A DNA stretch of 64,000 nt from Erysipelotrichaceae bacterium (GCA_017473265.1 JAFULQ010000023.1:44271-108270), one strand, 5' to 3'; positions 1-9,145 are shown, counted from the first letter of the stretch. Notes: a model not told the origin generated them from the letters alone. Made by a program: numbers and translations.

Positions 1-645
1 CATACAACAACCCATAAAATCCACACACATACGTGTGATAATTCCAAATTTTCCCATAGATAATAAAATATAAGGAGTATCTATTTGTTTTTTCAAATGA
101 TTAGAAGTTTGTAAAACATTGATTACATCTTCTTCATTTTTAGGCATAACTGCAATTTTACACATATCTGCATTTAATCTTTGCATATTACGCATATGTG
201 CAAATATTTCTTTCTCTTGTGGTGTATAACTAAAATTATGATAAGACAACACAACTTTTACATCATGAGTATGGGCATATTCAACTAATTCTTTTACTAC
301 TTCTTCTCTTTGATATTCTACATCAATCATATCTACAACTTGATGATCGATTAATAACTTATACAATTGTACATACTCTTTCAAAGAAAGCCCTTTTGTT
401 CCACCTTCAAAAGTTGTACGAAAGGTAGCTAATACTGGATATTCACTAGACAGTTTTCTAGCAATTTCAACTGCTTGTTGTAAATCATCACACATATCCA
501 TACGCCATTCTATAATATCCACACTATCCCATGATAATTGATCTAGTTCTTCATATAATTCTTCTTTTGTTTTACCTACTAAAGGTACACATATTTTAGG
601 TAACCCTTCATTGAATACGATATCTTTTACTACTAATTTCTTCAT
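1..645 (-). CDS. aroD: 3-dehydroquinate dehydratase, type I (3' end cut by window edge)
   Basis: Type I dehydroquinase converts 3-dehydroquinate to 3-dehydroshikimate in the shikimate pathway through a Schiff-base lysine. The frame is open from the ATG at 645 to base 1 (215 codons) with no stop, so the C-terminus lies outside the window. Seen are EWR (about residue 46), SYHNF with the catalytic His, and CKIAVMP with the Schiff-base Lys, followed by SMGKFGIITR, which matches the conserved SMG(K/E)xG(x)xSR segment. An AGGTGG ribosome site precedes the start. It is divergent from the SDR gene at 721. Family assignment is secure. Confidence 0.93.
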   Translation of the reverse strand, partial: MKKLVVKDIVFNEGLPKICVPLVGKTKEELYEELDQLSWDSVDIIEWRMDMCDDLQQAVEIARKLSSEYPVLATFRTTFEGGTKGLSLKEYVQLYKLLIDHQVVDMIDVEYQREEVVKELVEYAHTHDVKVVLSYHNFSYTPQEKEIFAHMRNMQRLNADMCKIAVMPKNEEDVINVLQTSNHLKKQIDTPYILLSMGKFGIITRMCVDFMGCCM

Positions 646-720
646 ACTACCACCTTTTTTATTATACTATTTACTAACCAAAAGAAAAACCGTAAACTAT
701 ACTTACAAGAAGGTGAAACA

Positions 721-1431
721 ATGGAATTTCAAAATAAAGTTGTATTGTTAACTGGTTCTTATATGGGAATTGGCAAAACAATTAAAGAAGAATTTATCAA
801 ACAAGGAGCTATTGTTTGTGATATTGATATTTGTGAAGGCGGATATTATACAGGAGATATTAGCAAACAAGATGTTTTAGAAAATTTTGTGAATAAGGTA
901 ATTACTGACTATGGTAGAGTGGATATTATTGTTAATAATGCTCCTCCACTATTCAAAGGAATTGATGAATGTAGCTATGAAGAATTTATGTACGCTTTAC
1001 AAGTAGGAGTTACCGCACCATTTTATCTAACGAAATTATGTATGCCATATCTACAAAAAGATGCGTGTATCATTAACATTTCTAGTTCTCGTGATCGTAT
1101 GAGTCAACCACAAACTGAAAGTTATACCGCAAGTAAAGGTGGTATTCATGCTCTGACACATGCACTAGCGGTTTCTTTAGCTGGTAAAGCACGTGTAAAC
1201 AGTATTTCTCCTGGTTGGATTGATACCCAAAATCAAGAATATAGTGGACCTGATGCGACACAACATTTAGTTCATAGAGTAGGGAATCCTGCAGATATTG
1301 CGAATATGGTACTTTTCCTATGCTCTAGTAAAGCTTCATTTATCACTGGTGAAAACATTTGTATTGATGGTGGAATGACCAAACTAATGATTTATCATAA
1401 TGACTATGATTGGAGTTACAATAAGCGATAG
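721..1431 (+). CDS. SDR-family NAD(P)-dependent oxidoreductase
   Basis: Short-chain dehydrogenase/reductase of 236 aa. The Rossmann dinucleotide motif TGSYMGIG lies at residues 11-18, and an NNAPP variant of the NNAG motif at 73-77. The catalytic Ser123, Tyr136 and Lys140 (YTASK) and the SPGW turn after beta-6 are all present, as is the C-terminal ITGENICIDGG segment. The enzyme should be active, but the substrate cannot be read. The NNAG-to-NNAP change is a modest oddity. An AAGGTG site precedes the ATG. A hairpin terminator overlaps the stop codon, so this is probably a single-gene unit. Confidence 0.9.
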   Translation: MEFQNKVVLLTGSYMGIGKTIKEEFIKQGAIVCDIDICEGGYYTGDISKQDVLENFVNKVITDYGRVDIIVNNAPPLFKGIDECSYEEFMYALQVGVTAPFYLTKLCMPYLQKDACIINISSSRDRMSQPQTESYTASKGGIHALTHALAVSLAGKARVNSISPGWIDTQNQEYSGPDATQHLVHRVGNPADIANMVLFLCSSKASFITGENICIDGGMTKLMIYHNDYDWSYNKR

Positions 1432-1447
1432 TATTATCGCTTTTTTC
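1423..1447 (+). terminator. Intrinsic terminator of the SDR gene
   Basis: AAGCGATA and TATCGCTT form an 8-bp stem with a GTAT loop overlapping the SDR stop codon, followed directly by a run of T residues. Confidence 0.85.
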
Positions 1448-1448
1448 T

Positions 1449-1477
1449 TTGTCATAATGCTATTTGTAATTTATAAT
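1449..1477 (+). promoter_or_regulatory. Sigma-A type promoter for the nucleotidase/MBL operon
   Basis: A TTGTCA -35 box and a perfect TATAAT -10 box are separated by 17 bp, about 27 bp upstream of the ATG at 1504 and immediately after the preceding terminator. Confidence 0.7.
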
Positions 1478-1503
1478 TGTTCTATAAGTAAAGGAGATTT
1501 TGT

Positions 1504-2082
1504 ATGAATATTGGAATTGATATTGATGGTGTAATCATGGATGATGATACCTATCGTTTAGCACATATGAGTAAATTCTGTTATGAACATAATTTACCTC
1601 CACTAGAATATCCTTATGGTTATGAAACAAAAGGAAATTGGGATGCCAAAACAAGTGCATTATATCGACAAGAATATTTCTTAGATTATGTACAACATGG
1701 CCCAGCTCATTTATTTGTATCTGAAATAACGCACAAACTACATGAAGAAGGACATAATCTTGTGATTATTACAAGTCGCCATAAAACAACACATAATACA
1801 CCAGAAGGAGAACGAATGCGTCAATTAACCATTCAATGGTTAAAAGAACATAATGTATACTATGATAAAATTTGTTTTGCGATTTGGCCAAAAGTTGAAG
1901 ATATTCAAGAAAACAAGATTGATATTATGATTGAGGATTGTGTAGAAGCCATTATTGCTCAATCTAAATATACAAAGCATTTTTGTTATGATACTCGCTA
2001 CAATCGTGATTTTACTTTAAAAGGTACAAAACGCGTATTTAGTTGGTATGATATCTATCGCAACATTAAAGAAATGGAGTAG
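1504..2082 (+). CDS. HAD-superfamily 5'-nucleotidase-like protein (NT5C type)
   Basis: A 192-aa HAD-fold protein. Motif I is DIDGV with Asp6 and Asp8 at the extreme N-terminus. Motif II is IITSR at 88-92, a basic residue lies near 130 (WPK), and the acidic motif III/IV is MIEDC at about 142-146. These are the features of the deoxyribonucleotidase (NT5C) branch of small bacterial HAD phosphatases, so dephosphorylation of a nucleotide or other small phosphoester is likely; the substrate is not determined. It has an AAAGGAG ribosome site and lies 5 bp upstream of the first beta-CASP gene, so the three genes form an operon. Confidence 0.75.
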   Translation: MNIGIDIDGVIMDDDTYRLAHMSKFCYEHNLPPLEYPYGYETKGNWDAKTSALYRQEYFLDYVQHGPAHLFVSEITHKLHEEGHNLVIITSRHKTTHNTPEGERMRQLTIQWLKEHNVYYDKICFAIWPKVEDIQENKIDIMIEDCVEAIIAQSKYTKHFCYDTRYNRDFTLKGTKRVFSWYDIYRNIKEME

Positions 2083-2087
2083 ATGCT

Positions 2088-3491
2088 ATGAAAACAGAAA
2101 TCAAGTTTTATGGTGGACTCAATACCATTGGCGGTGTTGTTATGTCCCTTATCTATGGTAAAGAACGAATTTTAATGGAAATCGGTACTGCCTTTGATCC
2201 AGCCAAGGAAGTTATTGATCCTACAATGATAAGACGAAATGAACACTATTTATATGACGAATTAAGTATTGGTAGAGTTCCATTAGTTGAAGGATTATAT
2301 TCTAGAAAACATTTATTAGACTTTGATTTATTAGCAAGCGAAGATTGTGATTTACATACTTCTATCTTTATTACACACCTACATTTAGATCATATGTCAT
2401 GTATGGGACTTGTGGACGATAAAGTAGATATTTATGTAACAGAACCTCTTCAAAGAATTGAACAAGCATTAGAAACCGTTAATAAAGGTGTACCAACATT
2501 AAGAACTGTTGGGTACAAAATATTAGATCCAACAAAAGAATACACAATTGGCGAAATCACCATTAAACCATTTGTACTAAATACGAAAAGCTATCAAGAC
2601 TTATCCTTCTATGTAAAAACACCGGATATGAAATTACATTATACTGGTGATGTGGTTTTACATGGTGATTATGTTGAAGCTGTATGGAAAGAAATGGAAT
2701 ACATTAAGAATGAAAAAATTGATGTATTAGTATGTGAAACTACATCATTAATGGATTCTACTATGGAAATGTTCTATGGTGATAAGGATGCGGAAATTAT
2801 TGGATATCCTGAATTACCTGAAGGTATGTTAGATGCCGATATGGTAGATGAAAAACTATTGGCTATTCTAAAAGAAAAAGAAGGATTATGTGTTTTCCAT
2901 CACTATGAAAGAGAAATGGATGCTGTACAAACCTTTATGAATATGGCCAAAGAAACCAATCGTATTATTGCCTATGAACCAGAAACAGCCTATATCATTT
3001 GGAAATTCTTCGAAAAACCAATTCATGTCTATGTACCTGATTACAAGTATGATGAACCTTGGTTTGAAGAATTATTGAAAAACAATCCAGTTGTAACTAA
3101 AGAAGAAATTCATAGAAATCCAAAAGGATACTTAATTCAAAATACCTATGAACATATTATGGAATTATTTGATTTACCAAATGCAAATTCTTGTTATCTA
3201 CATTCTGGAGGAATTCCTTCAGGAGCCTATGATCCAAGATATCATAATTTACACAAAATCCTTGGCTTGGCTGGATTTGAACATGTGAACTTCTTTATGA
3301 GCAATTACTTTACACATGCGTATCCACCACAATTAAAATATTATTGTGATCAAATTGATGCGAAAGTATTAATTCCATGTCATGGTAAAAATCCATATCG
3401 CTTAAAAGCAAGCAACGGAAGACAACAGCTTCTTCCAAAAAAATATCAAACATACGTTTTAGAAAACGATCAATTAGTGGAGGTAGAATAA
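2088..3491 (+). CDS. RNase J-like beta-CASP metallo-beta-lactamase protein (copy 1)
   Basis: A 467-aa metallo-beta-lactamase-fold protein. The zinc motif ITHLHLDHM has His97, His99, Asp101 and His102, and a metal Asp sits in YTGDVVLHG. Its C-terminal half carries beta-CASP features that line up with RNase J: VLVCETTSL in the place of the DSTN motif, FTHAYP in the place of the SGHA motif, and IPCHGK matching IPVHGE. The family acts on RNA or other nucleic acid, but an RNase activity here is inference. Length is close to an RNase J core lacking the C-terminal domain (about 550 aa). The paralogue follows after one base. Confidence 0.72.
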   Translation: MKTEIKFYGGLNTIGGVVMSLIYGKERILMEIGTAFDPAKEVIDPTMIRRNEHYLYDELSIGRVPLVEGLYSRKHLLDFDLLASEDCDLHTSIFITHLHLDHMSCMGLVDDKVDIYVTEPLQRIEQALETVNKGVPTLRTVGYKILDPTKEYTIGEITIKPFVLNTKSYQDLSFYVKTPDMKLHYTGDVVLHGDYVEAVWKEMEYIKNEKIDVLVCETTSLMDSTMEMFYGDKDAEIIGYPELPEGMLDADMVDEKLLAILKEKEGLCVFHHYEREMDAVQTFMNMAKETNRIIAYEPETAYIIWKFFEKPIHVYVPDYKYDEPWFEELLKNNPVVTKEEIHRNPKGYLIQNTYEHIMELFDLPNANSCYLHSGGIPSGAYDPRYHNLHKILGLAGFEHVNFFMSNYFTHAYPPQLKYYCDQIDAKVLIPCHGKNPYRLKASNGRQQLLPKKYQTYVLENDQLVEVE

Positions 3492-4877
3492 ATGAAAACA
3501 GAATTACGCGTACATGAAGGCTTAAAAGGTAGTGGTGTTGTATGTAGTTTAACTTATGATAAACACCGCATCTTATTTGACTTTGGAGCGCCATTTAGAC
3601 CGGATTTAAATGCTTATGATGGTTATGTATTACATAGAGAAAAAAGTGCTTTACTAGACGCATTACGTTTAAAAGAAACACCACCAGTAGATGGTATTTA
3701 TAACAAAAAAGATTTAACATTATTTGATGGTTCTATTTACCAAAATATTCAACCATATGAAGAATCAGATATTACATCATGTGTAATTATTTCACATTTA
3801 CACTTAGACCACATGGCAAACATTAAATATCTACACAAAGATATTCCAGTGTATATGCACAAAAATGGTAAAAAACTATTAGATGTATTAGAAGATATCA
3901 ACGAAGGAACTTACCATGAAACAGTTGTAGGTGTAGAATATGAAGAACCATTTATGCATGGTCCATTCAAAATTACACCACACTTCAATGACCATCCTTG
4001 CCATGGTTCAACAAGTTATTATATTGAAGCACCAGATGGTAAATTCTTATATACAGGAGACATTCGTTTCCATGGTTTATCAAGAGAAAGAGCTTTTGAA
4101 GAAATTGAAAAATTAGGACAAAAAGAAATTGATGTAGCTATCGTAGATGGTACATCTTACTCTCCTTCTAAGTTCATTCATAATCCAGATAAGATTAAAG
4201 AATTATCACAACCAAGTAAAGGTATGTTAGAAGGCATGTTCCTAGAACAAAAAATCTATGATGATATCCGCACACAATTACATGATTATCCACATTTAGG
4301 ATTATTCAACATCTATCATAGAGATATGCAATTAATCAATGCATTAGATACATTAGGAAGAACCGTTGTTTATGAAGTAGAAACAGCTTATGTTATAAAC
4401 AAGACTTTAGATAAGAAAGTATCTTTCTATGTACAAGATGTGAATACAGATGAAGCTATCTTAAATTATGTAAAAGAACATAATGAAGAAGTATCATTTG
4501 AAGAATTACATGCACATCCAGAAAAATACTTTGTACAAGTATCTTATAAGAATATTTTACATGTATTCTCTTTACCAGCAAAAGATGGTATCTATTTCCA
4601 CTTATTTGGTGATCCATTTGGTAAAGCAGGATGCGATAACTTAGCTAAAATCTTAAATATGACAGGCACAAAATATGTTGGTTATTCAAATGTATATTCA
4701 TTCAACCATGCGTTCCCAAATCATTTAAGTTGGATGATTCAAACATTAGCTCCAAAGAATGTAGTATGTGTACACTCAAACTGTCCAGAAAAATTAAATG
4801 CGATGGGCGCTAATCATGTATTACCTGAACAAAATGAACCATATATCTATGAAGATGGTTTATTAATTAAGAAATAA
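3492..4877 (+). CDS. RNase J-like beta-CASP metallo-beta-lactamase protein (copy 2)
   Basis: A 461-aa tandem paralogue of the previous gene. The zinc motif is SHLHLDHM (His102, His104, Asp106, His107), the next metal His is in the HFNDH segment, and the metal Asp is in YTGDIRFHG. The beta-CASP region is more diverged: VAIVDGTSYS fits the DSTN motif better than copy 1 does, but the terminal HG pair of IPxHG has become VHSN. Its start directly abuts the copy 1 stop, with a GGAGG site inside the end of copy 1, so translation is likely coupled. The two may work as a heteromer, as RNase J1/J2 do; that is inference. Confidence 0.7.
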   Translation: MKTELRVHEGLKGSGVVCSLTYDKHRILFDFGAPFRPDLNAYDGYVLHREKSALLDALRLKETPPVDGIYNKKDLTLFDGSIYQNIQPYEESDITSCVIISHLHLDHMANIKYLHKDIPVYMHKNGKKLLDVLEDINEGTYHETVVGVEYEEPFMHGPFKITPHFNDHPCHGSTSYYIEAPDGKFLYTGDIRFHGLSRERAFEEIEKLGQKEIDVAIVDGTSYSPSKFIHNPDKIKELSQPSKGMLEGMFLEQKIYDDIRTQLHDYPHLGLFNIYHRDMQLINALDTLGRTVVYEVETAYVINKTLDKKVSFYVQDVNTDEAILNYVKEHNEEVSFEELHAHPEKYFVQVSYKNILHVFSLPAKDGIYFHLFGDPFGKAGCDNLAKILNMTGTKYVGYSNVYSFNHAFPNHLSWMIQTLAPKNVVCVHSNCPEKLNAMGANHVLPEQNEPYIYEDGLLIKK

Positions 4878-4899
4878 GAGTTCTCAATTGAGAACTCTT
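4876..4899. terminator. Terminator between convergent genes
   Basis: A perfect 20-bp inverted repeat (GAGTTCTCAA and its complement) lies between the plus-strand MBL gene and the minus-strand membrane gene. T residues follow on the plus strand; it may serve both directions. Confidence 0.8.
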
Positions 4900-5709
4900 T
4901 TATTCTTTCATATCTATTTGTTTTGGATTTTCTAACATGAAGTACTTCTGTTCTTGTATCGGTATTGGTATTTCAAAAATAATTTTAGATATCCACAAGA
5001 AGAAAATAATCACTAAAATCGGTATCACACAACTAGTCACAATCATAACCGCTACCGATTCAATAAAATTACTTAACATCGTTTCAGCTTTATTGATGGT
5101 TGTTGTAATACCATCTTTAATACCAGAAAATAAGCCTAATAATCCTTTCTGTTCTTTAGCAGAAGCATCTTCAATCGTTTGTGTGGTTTGTGTAGCCATT
5201 TCCAATGTTTCATTTATACTACTTTCATAGGTAGCTTCAATAATGTTCGTTATCTTTACACTGGTTGGAATAATTAAAGATACAACCATTCCAAATACAA
5301 ATAATTTACCAGCAATCACTTTCCATAATTTCTTTTTAGTAAGAATTCCAACTACATATGTTAAACAAGCTCCAGGAACTAAAAAATAACAAGTCGCATA
5401 TCCCATGATAGTCACTAAATACTTTTCTAAGAAAATGGCTGTTGTAATCAATAAGAAATAGGTACTTAAATCCGCTAATTCATTCGCAATTGGTGTGGCA
5501 CCATCACCAGGAATTAACGTAATCGCTGTTGAAGCCGCTGTACTAGCCGCAGTTAATGCCATAACTGTATCTTGTTTTGCGTCCAATGAAGCAATTGTCT
5601 CTGCATGAAATTCTACAGATGTTAATGTTTTAGAAACCATAAAAACAGACACAAAAGCAATAACTATCGCAATTGTAATCTTTATCCATTCTTTTTTATT
5701 TAATTTCAT
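4900..5709 (-). CDS. Multi-pass membrane protein of unknown function
   Basis: A 269-aa protein starting at the ATG at 5709, which has AGGA 10 bp upstream; an in-frame GTG three codons earlier sits too close to that site. Hydrophobic helices occur near residues 10-28, 85-125 (two), 130-155 and 220-245. A polar, Thr/Glu-rich stretch between about 160 and 215 (many T, E, K and S) could be extracytoplasmic. The ending is charged. No family is recognised. It is followed at its 3' side by the shared terminator and preceded by a small lipoprotein gene about 60 bp upstream. Confidence 0.6.
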   Translation of the reverse strand: MKLNKKEWIKITIAIVIAFVSVFMVSKTLTSVEFHAETIASLDAKQDTVMALTAASTAASTAITLIPGDGATPIANELADLSTYFLLITTAIFLEKYLVTIMGYATCYFLVPGACLTYVVGILTKKKLWKVIAGKLFVFGMVVSLIIPTSVKITNIIEATYESSINETLEMATQTTQTIEDASAKEQKGLLGLFSGIKDGITTTINKAETMLSNFIESVAVMIVTSCVIPILVIIFFLWISKIIFEIPIPIQEQKYFMLENPKQIDMKE

Positions 5710-5760
5710 AAATATCACATCCTATCTTAATTAAAGTTTACATCATGCAATAAAAAAAGA

Positions 5761-5784
5761 AAACAAGAATTACTTCTTGTTCTC
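5761..5784 (-). terminator. Intrinsic terminator of the small lipoprotein gene
   Basis: Read on the minus strand, ACAAGAA and TTCTTGT form a stem with a GTAA loop overlapping the stop codon, followed by a T-rich tract. Confidence 0.75.
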
Positions 5785-6174
5785 ATAAACCTCTTTTATA
5801 TAATTATAAACTCCATCATCATATTTCACATAGTTTCTAAATGCTAATCCATCTGGTTCCTCTTCATTATCAGAAATCATACCATAGCCATTAGAATCCA
5901 CACTAAAACTATAAGTTACATCATATAAGGTAAATATTACATCTAGGCGTTGATTCAAATTGATTAAATCTACATGACTTTGATATTCATCTTCCGTTAC
6001 AACCACATGATCTTGAAGATTATCTACTACATTTTGTATGATGTCATCATCTGTTATTTCATCTCTAACAGAGTCAAACATACGATAGACATTAATGATA
6101 GATGGATATTCCTTCTTCTCAAATGAACATCCCACAAGTAAGAATAAACACAAAACAATTATCAATTTTTTCAT
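5770..6174 (-). CDS. Small putative lipoprotein
   Basis: A 134-aa protein. The N-terminus MKKLIIVLCLFLLVGC is a lipoprotein signal peptide with lipobox LVGC, so the mature protein should be tethered outside the membrane. The start at 6174 is preferred to the upstream in-frame GTG because AAGG lies at proper spacing. The mature part is acidic (for example ITDDD and EEEPDG) with no motif I recognise. Terminators flank it on both sides, so it is probably monocistronic. Function unknown. Confidence 0.65.
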   Translation of the reverse strand: MKKLIIVLCLFLLVGCSFEKKEYPSIINVYRMFDSVRDEITDDDIIQNVVDNLQDHVVVTEDEYQSHVDLINLNQRLDVIFTLYDVTYSFSVDSNGYGMISDNEEEPDGLAFRNYVKYDDGVYNYIKEVYENKK

Positions 6175-6208
6175 ATGTATCACCTTACTTATAGTATACT
6201 ACAAAAAA

Positions 6209-6232
6209 GATAACAGGTAATTACCTGCTATC
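6209..6232 (-). terminator. Intrinsic terminator of the M20 peptidase operon
   Basis: GATAGCAGGTAA and TTACCTGTTATC pair on the minus strand around the gene end and are followed by TTTTTT. Confidence 0.85.
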
Positions 6233-7661
6233 TACTTTTTCTAATAATTGTTTTATAAAAATCTACACCCATTGGTAATGCACCTTGGTAAATGTTTTCA
6301 TTTAAGCCATGGATAGAACCATATTGTTGTTGATCAATATACAAAGGCGCAAAACGAATACAGTTTTCAGATACAATACTATAGAATTTCGCATCTGTTC
6401 CACCTGTCATAACATATGGACATACACCAATACCTGGATATACTTCATTGATCGTTTCTTCTACCATTTTAAAGACATCACCCTTAAAATCAACAATTGG
6501 ACAAGGTTCATCTTGGCAAATTACTTCAGATTCTAAATCATATTTCTTCGCAATATCACTAATAATACGAATACTTTCCTTATTATCTTGATGATGAATA
6601 AAACGCATATTCGCTACTACAGAAGCTTCTTGTGGTAAGACATTTGAACCATCTGCCCCTTTAGCCATCGTAAATGCACATGTTGTTCTAAGCATTGCAG
6701 CAGCCGCAGAACTTACTGCAGGTAATAGTTTTACAATTAAACCTTTAAATAACCAAGTATTCGCAAATAAGAATTTCATACCAAAATTCATATTTGGCGC
6801 CATACGTGTAAACATTTCTTTAACAACTGGTGTAAATTCGGATCTAAATGGATAATGTTTTTCAACATCCACCATAAACTTACCTAAACGTACAAGTGGT
6901 GAATTATTCTTAGGAGCTGAAGCATGTCCTCCATTACTTTTCGCAATAAATTTCACATCTCCATATCCCTTTTCAACAATACCAACCATACCATAAGTAC
7001 CCTTAACACCACCAACTGGTTCTTCAATAATCATGCCACCTTCATCAAGCAATAATTTAATTTTCACTCCTTGATCTTTTAGATATTGAGCCGTCATCGG
7101 TGCACCATCACCACTAATTTCTTCAGTACAACTACTAGCAATATATACATCTTGATTTGGAATGTAACCTTCTTTTATTAACTCTTCTAAAGCCGTAAAG
7201 ATACAGAATAAACTTGCTTTGGTATCAACCGTTCCTCTACCCCAAACTCTACCTAATTCATCAATATCTCCACTAAAAGGTTCATGTTCCCAAGTACCAT
7301 TAGCCTCAACAACATCTTGATGACTCATTAACAAAATTGGCTCTTTATCACTTTTACCAGTCCATTTATATAATAGACTGCCATCAAATACATGTTTTTC
7401 ACAAGTTTGGTGCACATTAGGGAATAATTCTTCTAATGTTTTGTGGAACTCTAAAAACTTAGTTTTATCTGTTTCACTTCTTGAAGAAATGGTTTCACAT
7501 TGAATCATTTTCGCTAATTGCTTACCATATTCTACTGAACGTTCACTTGTATCTAAAGTTACTTTCGCTTCTTTTGCACTTGTTGGCTTTAATAGTAATG
7601 CTTTAACCAAAGCAATAACTAATAATCCAACAATAATTCCTAATACATATACTATAATCAT
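6228..7661 (-). CDS. Membrane-anchored M20 family metallopeptidase (carboxypeptidase S-like)
   Basis: A 477-aa M20 peptidase with an N-terminal transmembrane segment (residues 1-25). Zinc-ligand motifs are seen in order: MSHQDVV, GRGTVDTKAS, SCTEEISGDGAP (catalytic Glu-Glu), LLLDEGG, and the C-terminal IHGLNE His. The long form with the WEHEPFSG segment resembles the yeast carboxypeptidase S/PM20D1 branch, which acts on dipeptides or N-acyl amino acids; the substrate here is unknown. GGAGG lies 4 bp before the ATG. Two membrane proteins lie 8 and 20 bp apart upstream in the same operon, suggesting uptake followed by hydrolysis of a peptide-like substrate. Confidence 0.85.
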   Translation of the reverse strand: MIIVYVLGIIVGLLVIALVKALLLKPTSAKEAKVTLDTSERSVEYGKQLAKMIQCETISSRSETDKTKFLEFHKTLEELFPNVHQTCEKHVFDGSLLYKWTGKSDKEPILLMSHQDVVEANGTWEHEPFSGDIDELGRVWGRGTVDTKASLFCIFTALEELIKEGYIPNQDVYIASSCTEEISGDGAPMTAQYLKDQGVKIKLLLDEGGMIIEEPVGGVKGTYGMVGIVEKGYGDVKFIAKSNGGHASAPKNNSPLVRLGKFMVDVEKHYPFRSEFTPVVKEMFTRMAPNMNFGMKFLFANTWLFKGLIVKLLPAVSSAAAAMLRTTCAFTMAKGADGSNVLPQEASVVANMRFIHHQDNKESIRIISDIAKKYDLESEVICQDEPCPIVDFKGDVFKMVEETINEVYPGIGVCPYVMTGGTDAKFYSIVSENCIRFAPLYIDQQQYGSIHGLNENIYQGALPMGVDFYKTIIRKSR

Positions 7662-7669
7662 AAAACCTC

Positions 7670-8344
7670 CTATAGTTTATTCTTCTTAAACAAATAGAAT
7701 CCAATACCAAGTGCTAAAGCACCACTTGGAATCATTAAAATACTTGTTTGATTAATCATACTTGGTACAAAAATACACAATGCACTCATTAATAATAATG
7801 GAATAGCCGCAATCTTTGGACTCTTTAAGAAATGTTTAATACCTAAAGCACCAAATAAAGCAGGTACTACATTATTAAATGCTGGCAATAACGCTTCATT
7901 TTGTAATACTGGTTGTAAAGGTACTAACAAAATCACACCAGCTACAATAACTAATGTTGTGATAATTGCACTTGTCGCAACAGAAATTGTAGAAATAATT
8001 TCATGTTCAGGTGTACCTGTTTCTGTTTGGGCAATATCTTTTGCATTCATTACACATGGAATCTTCATATTTGTAACATTCCCAGTAATAAATGATAAAT
8101 AACTACCACCAACGCCTAACATAGGACTATAAACTAAGAATTCTACAATTGCAACTGGAATATAAATAATTCCTACTTTCGCAAAGCCTGCTAAGAAACC
8201 TTTAAAATCAATACTTGCATCATTTAACATTGCAATAATAAATGGTACTGCAATTAATAATACAGCTCCTAAAATCAGTGTAATACGACCAATACGATGC
8301 AATCCATCATTAAACTCTTTTAAAAACTTTTCCTTATCGTTCAT
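7670..8344 (-). CDS. Integral membrane protein of the M20 peptidase operon
   Basis: A 224-aa protein with about five to six hydrophobic helices and a polar loop with the sequence GNVTNMKIPC near residue 90. Another polar stretch follows (AKDIAQTETGTPEHE), which looks like a re-entrant or transport-site segment shared by two-gene permeases. It is placed between the other membrane protein (12 bp upstream) and the M20 peptidase (8 bp downstream). I infer the pair forms a transporter for the peptidase's substrate or product. No confident family name. Confidence 0.6.
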   Translation of the reverse strand: MNDKEKFLKEFNDGLHRIGRITLILGAVLLIAVPFIIAMLNDASIDFKGFLAGFAKVGIIYIPVAIVEFLVYSPMLGVGGSYLSFITGNVTNMKIPCVMNAKDIAQTETGTPEHEIISTISVATSAIITTLVIVAGVILLVPLQPVLQNEALLPAFNNVVPALFGALGIKHFLKSPKIAAIPLLLMSALCIFVPSMINQTSILMIPSGALALGIGFYLFKKNKL

Positions 8345-8355
8345 AATTACACCTC

Positions 8356-9102
8356 CTATACTAACATATTCACAATCACTGCCGCACTCATAGCGATTAA
8401 CATACTAGCTGCTAATGAGAAATTCTCTAATGAAGCCATCTTTTTCTTTTGCACAAAATATTCAAAAATACTCATGGCAATTGCAGAAATACCCGCCACA
8501 AATAACGGCATCCAATCACTTCCTCCACCTGGGAAGACTTTACCAATATACGCACCAATATACGCTGCACACAACCCTACAAACATTGCAGTTGTCGCAT
8601 GTGCACCAAATCCTGGTTTACCACTAGCCTCTTTTTTAGGCTTACTTTGTAATTTATTCATATATCCCTTTAAGAAGAAAATACAGCAGAATACACCACC
8701 TAAAATACCCATGGTCATAACTAACGCAATGGTCACAAACGCATTCATATCCAATTGTGATACATTTAATCCACTCAATCCAATGCTTTGTGCCGCAATT
8801 TCAGCTACATTTAATTCATATTGTAAAGCCCCAATGACGGATAAACGCAACCAAGAAAAAGGAACTCCCAAAGTACCACTTAAAGCAATAACCCCTAACA
8901 AAATACTAATCGATGGTAATAAGGTAAACGTAGCACTTGATAAGATGGTTTTCTTTAATAGCTTTTCATCCATTCCAATTTGTAATCCCGCTTTATAACT
9001 TTTTACCAAAAAGACTATACACATAATGGTAATAAACGTTAATACCAAAGCAACAATTGCATAAAACACCCCAGAATTTACTGCATTTATATATTGATTC
9101 AT
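8356..9102 (-). CDS. DUF5058-like integral membrane protein
   Basis: A 248-aa protein with six or more hydrophobic helices. The N-terminal layout (ending MDEKLLKKTILSS after the first helix, then a PSISILLGVIALSGTLGVPFSW segment) resembles the DUF5058 family as I remember it; this is recognition without a search. A KPKKEASGKPG cytoplasmic loop separates two halves, and the second half ends in an FVQKKK-linked helix pair. It has a strong AAGGAGGG site, lies downstream of the liv terminator, and heads the three-gene peptidase operon. Confidence 0.6.
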   Translation of the reverse strand: MNQYINAVNSGVFYAIVALVLTFITIMCIVFLVKSYKAGLQIGMDEKLLKKTILSSATFTLLPSISILLGVIALSGTLGVPFSWLRLSVIGALQYELNVAEIAAQSIGLSGLNVSQLDMNAFVTIALVMTMGILGGVFCCIFFLKGYMNKLQSKPKKEASGKPGFGAHATTAMFVGLCAAYIGAYIGKVFPGGGSDWMPLFVAGISAIAMSIFEYFVQKKKMASLENFSLAASMLIAMSAAVIVNMLV

Positions 9103-9127
9103 ACATACCCTCCTTTTAAATATGAAA

Positions 9128-9145
9128 AGGTGGACTTAGCCACCT
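9128..9145 (-). terminator. Intrinsic terminator at the end of the liv operon
   Basis: AGGTGG and CCACCT pair around the livF stop codon on the minus strand and are followed by TTTTC. Some read-through into the DUF5058-like operon 30 bp downstream is possible. Confidence 0.6.

Noticed and set aside
3310..3594. 94-aa minus-strand frame across the MBL gene junction
   Set aside because: It spans two well-supported plus-strand genes and has no independent signals.
8474..8998. 174-aa open frame on the plus strand
   Set aside because: It is antisense to the DUF5058-like membrane gene, lacks a ribosome site and has Asn/Pro/Thr-rich composition typical of a complement frame.
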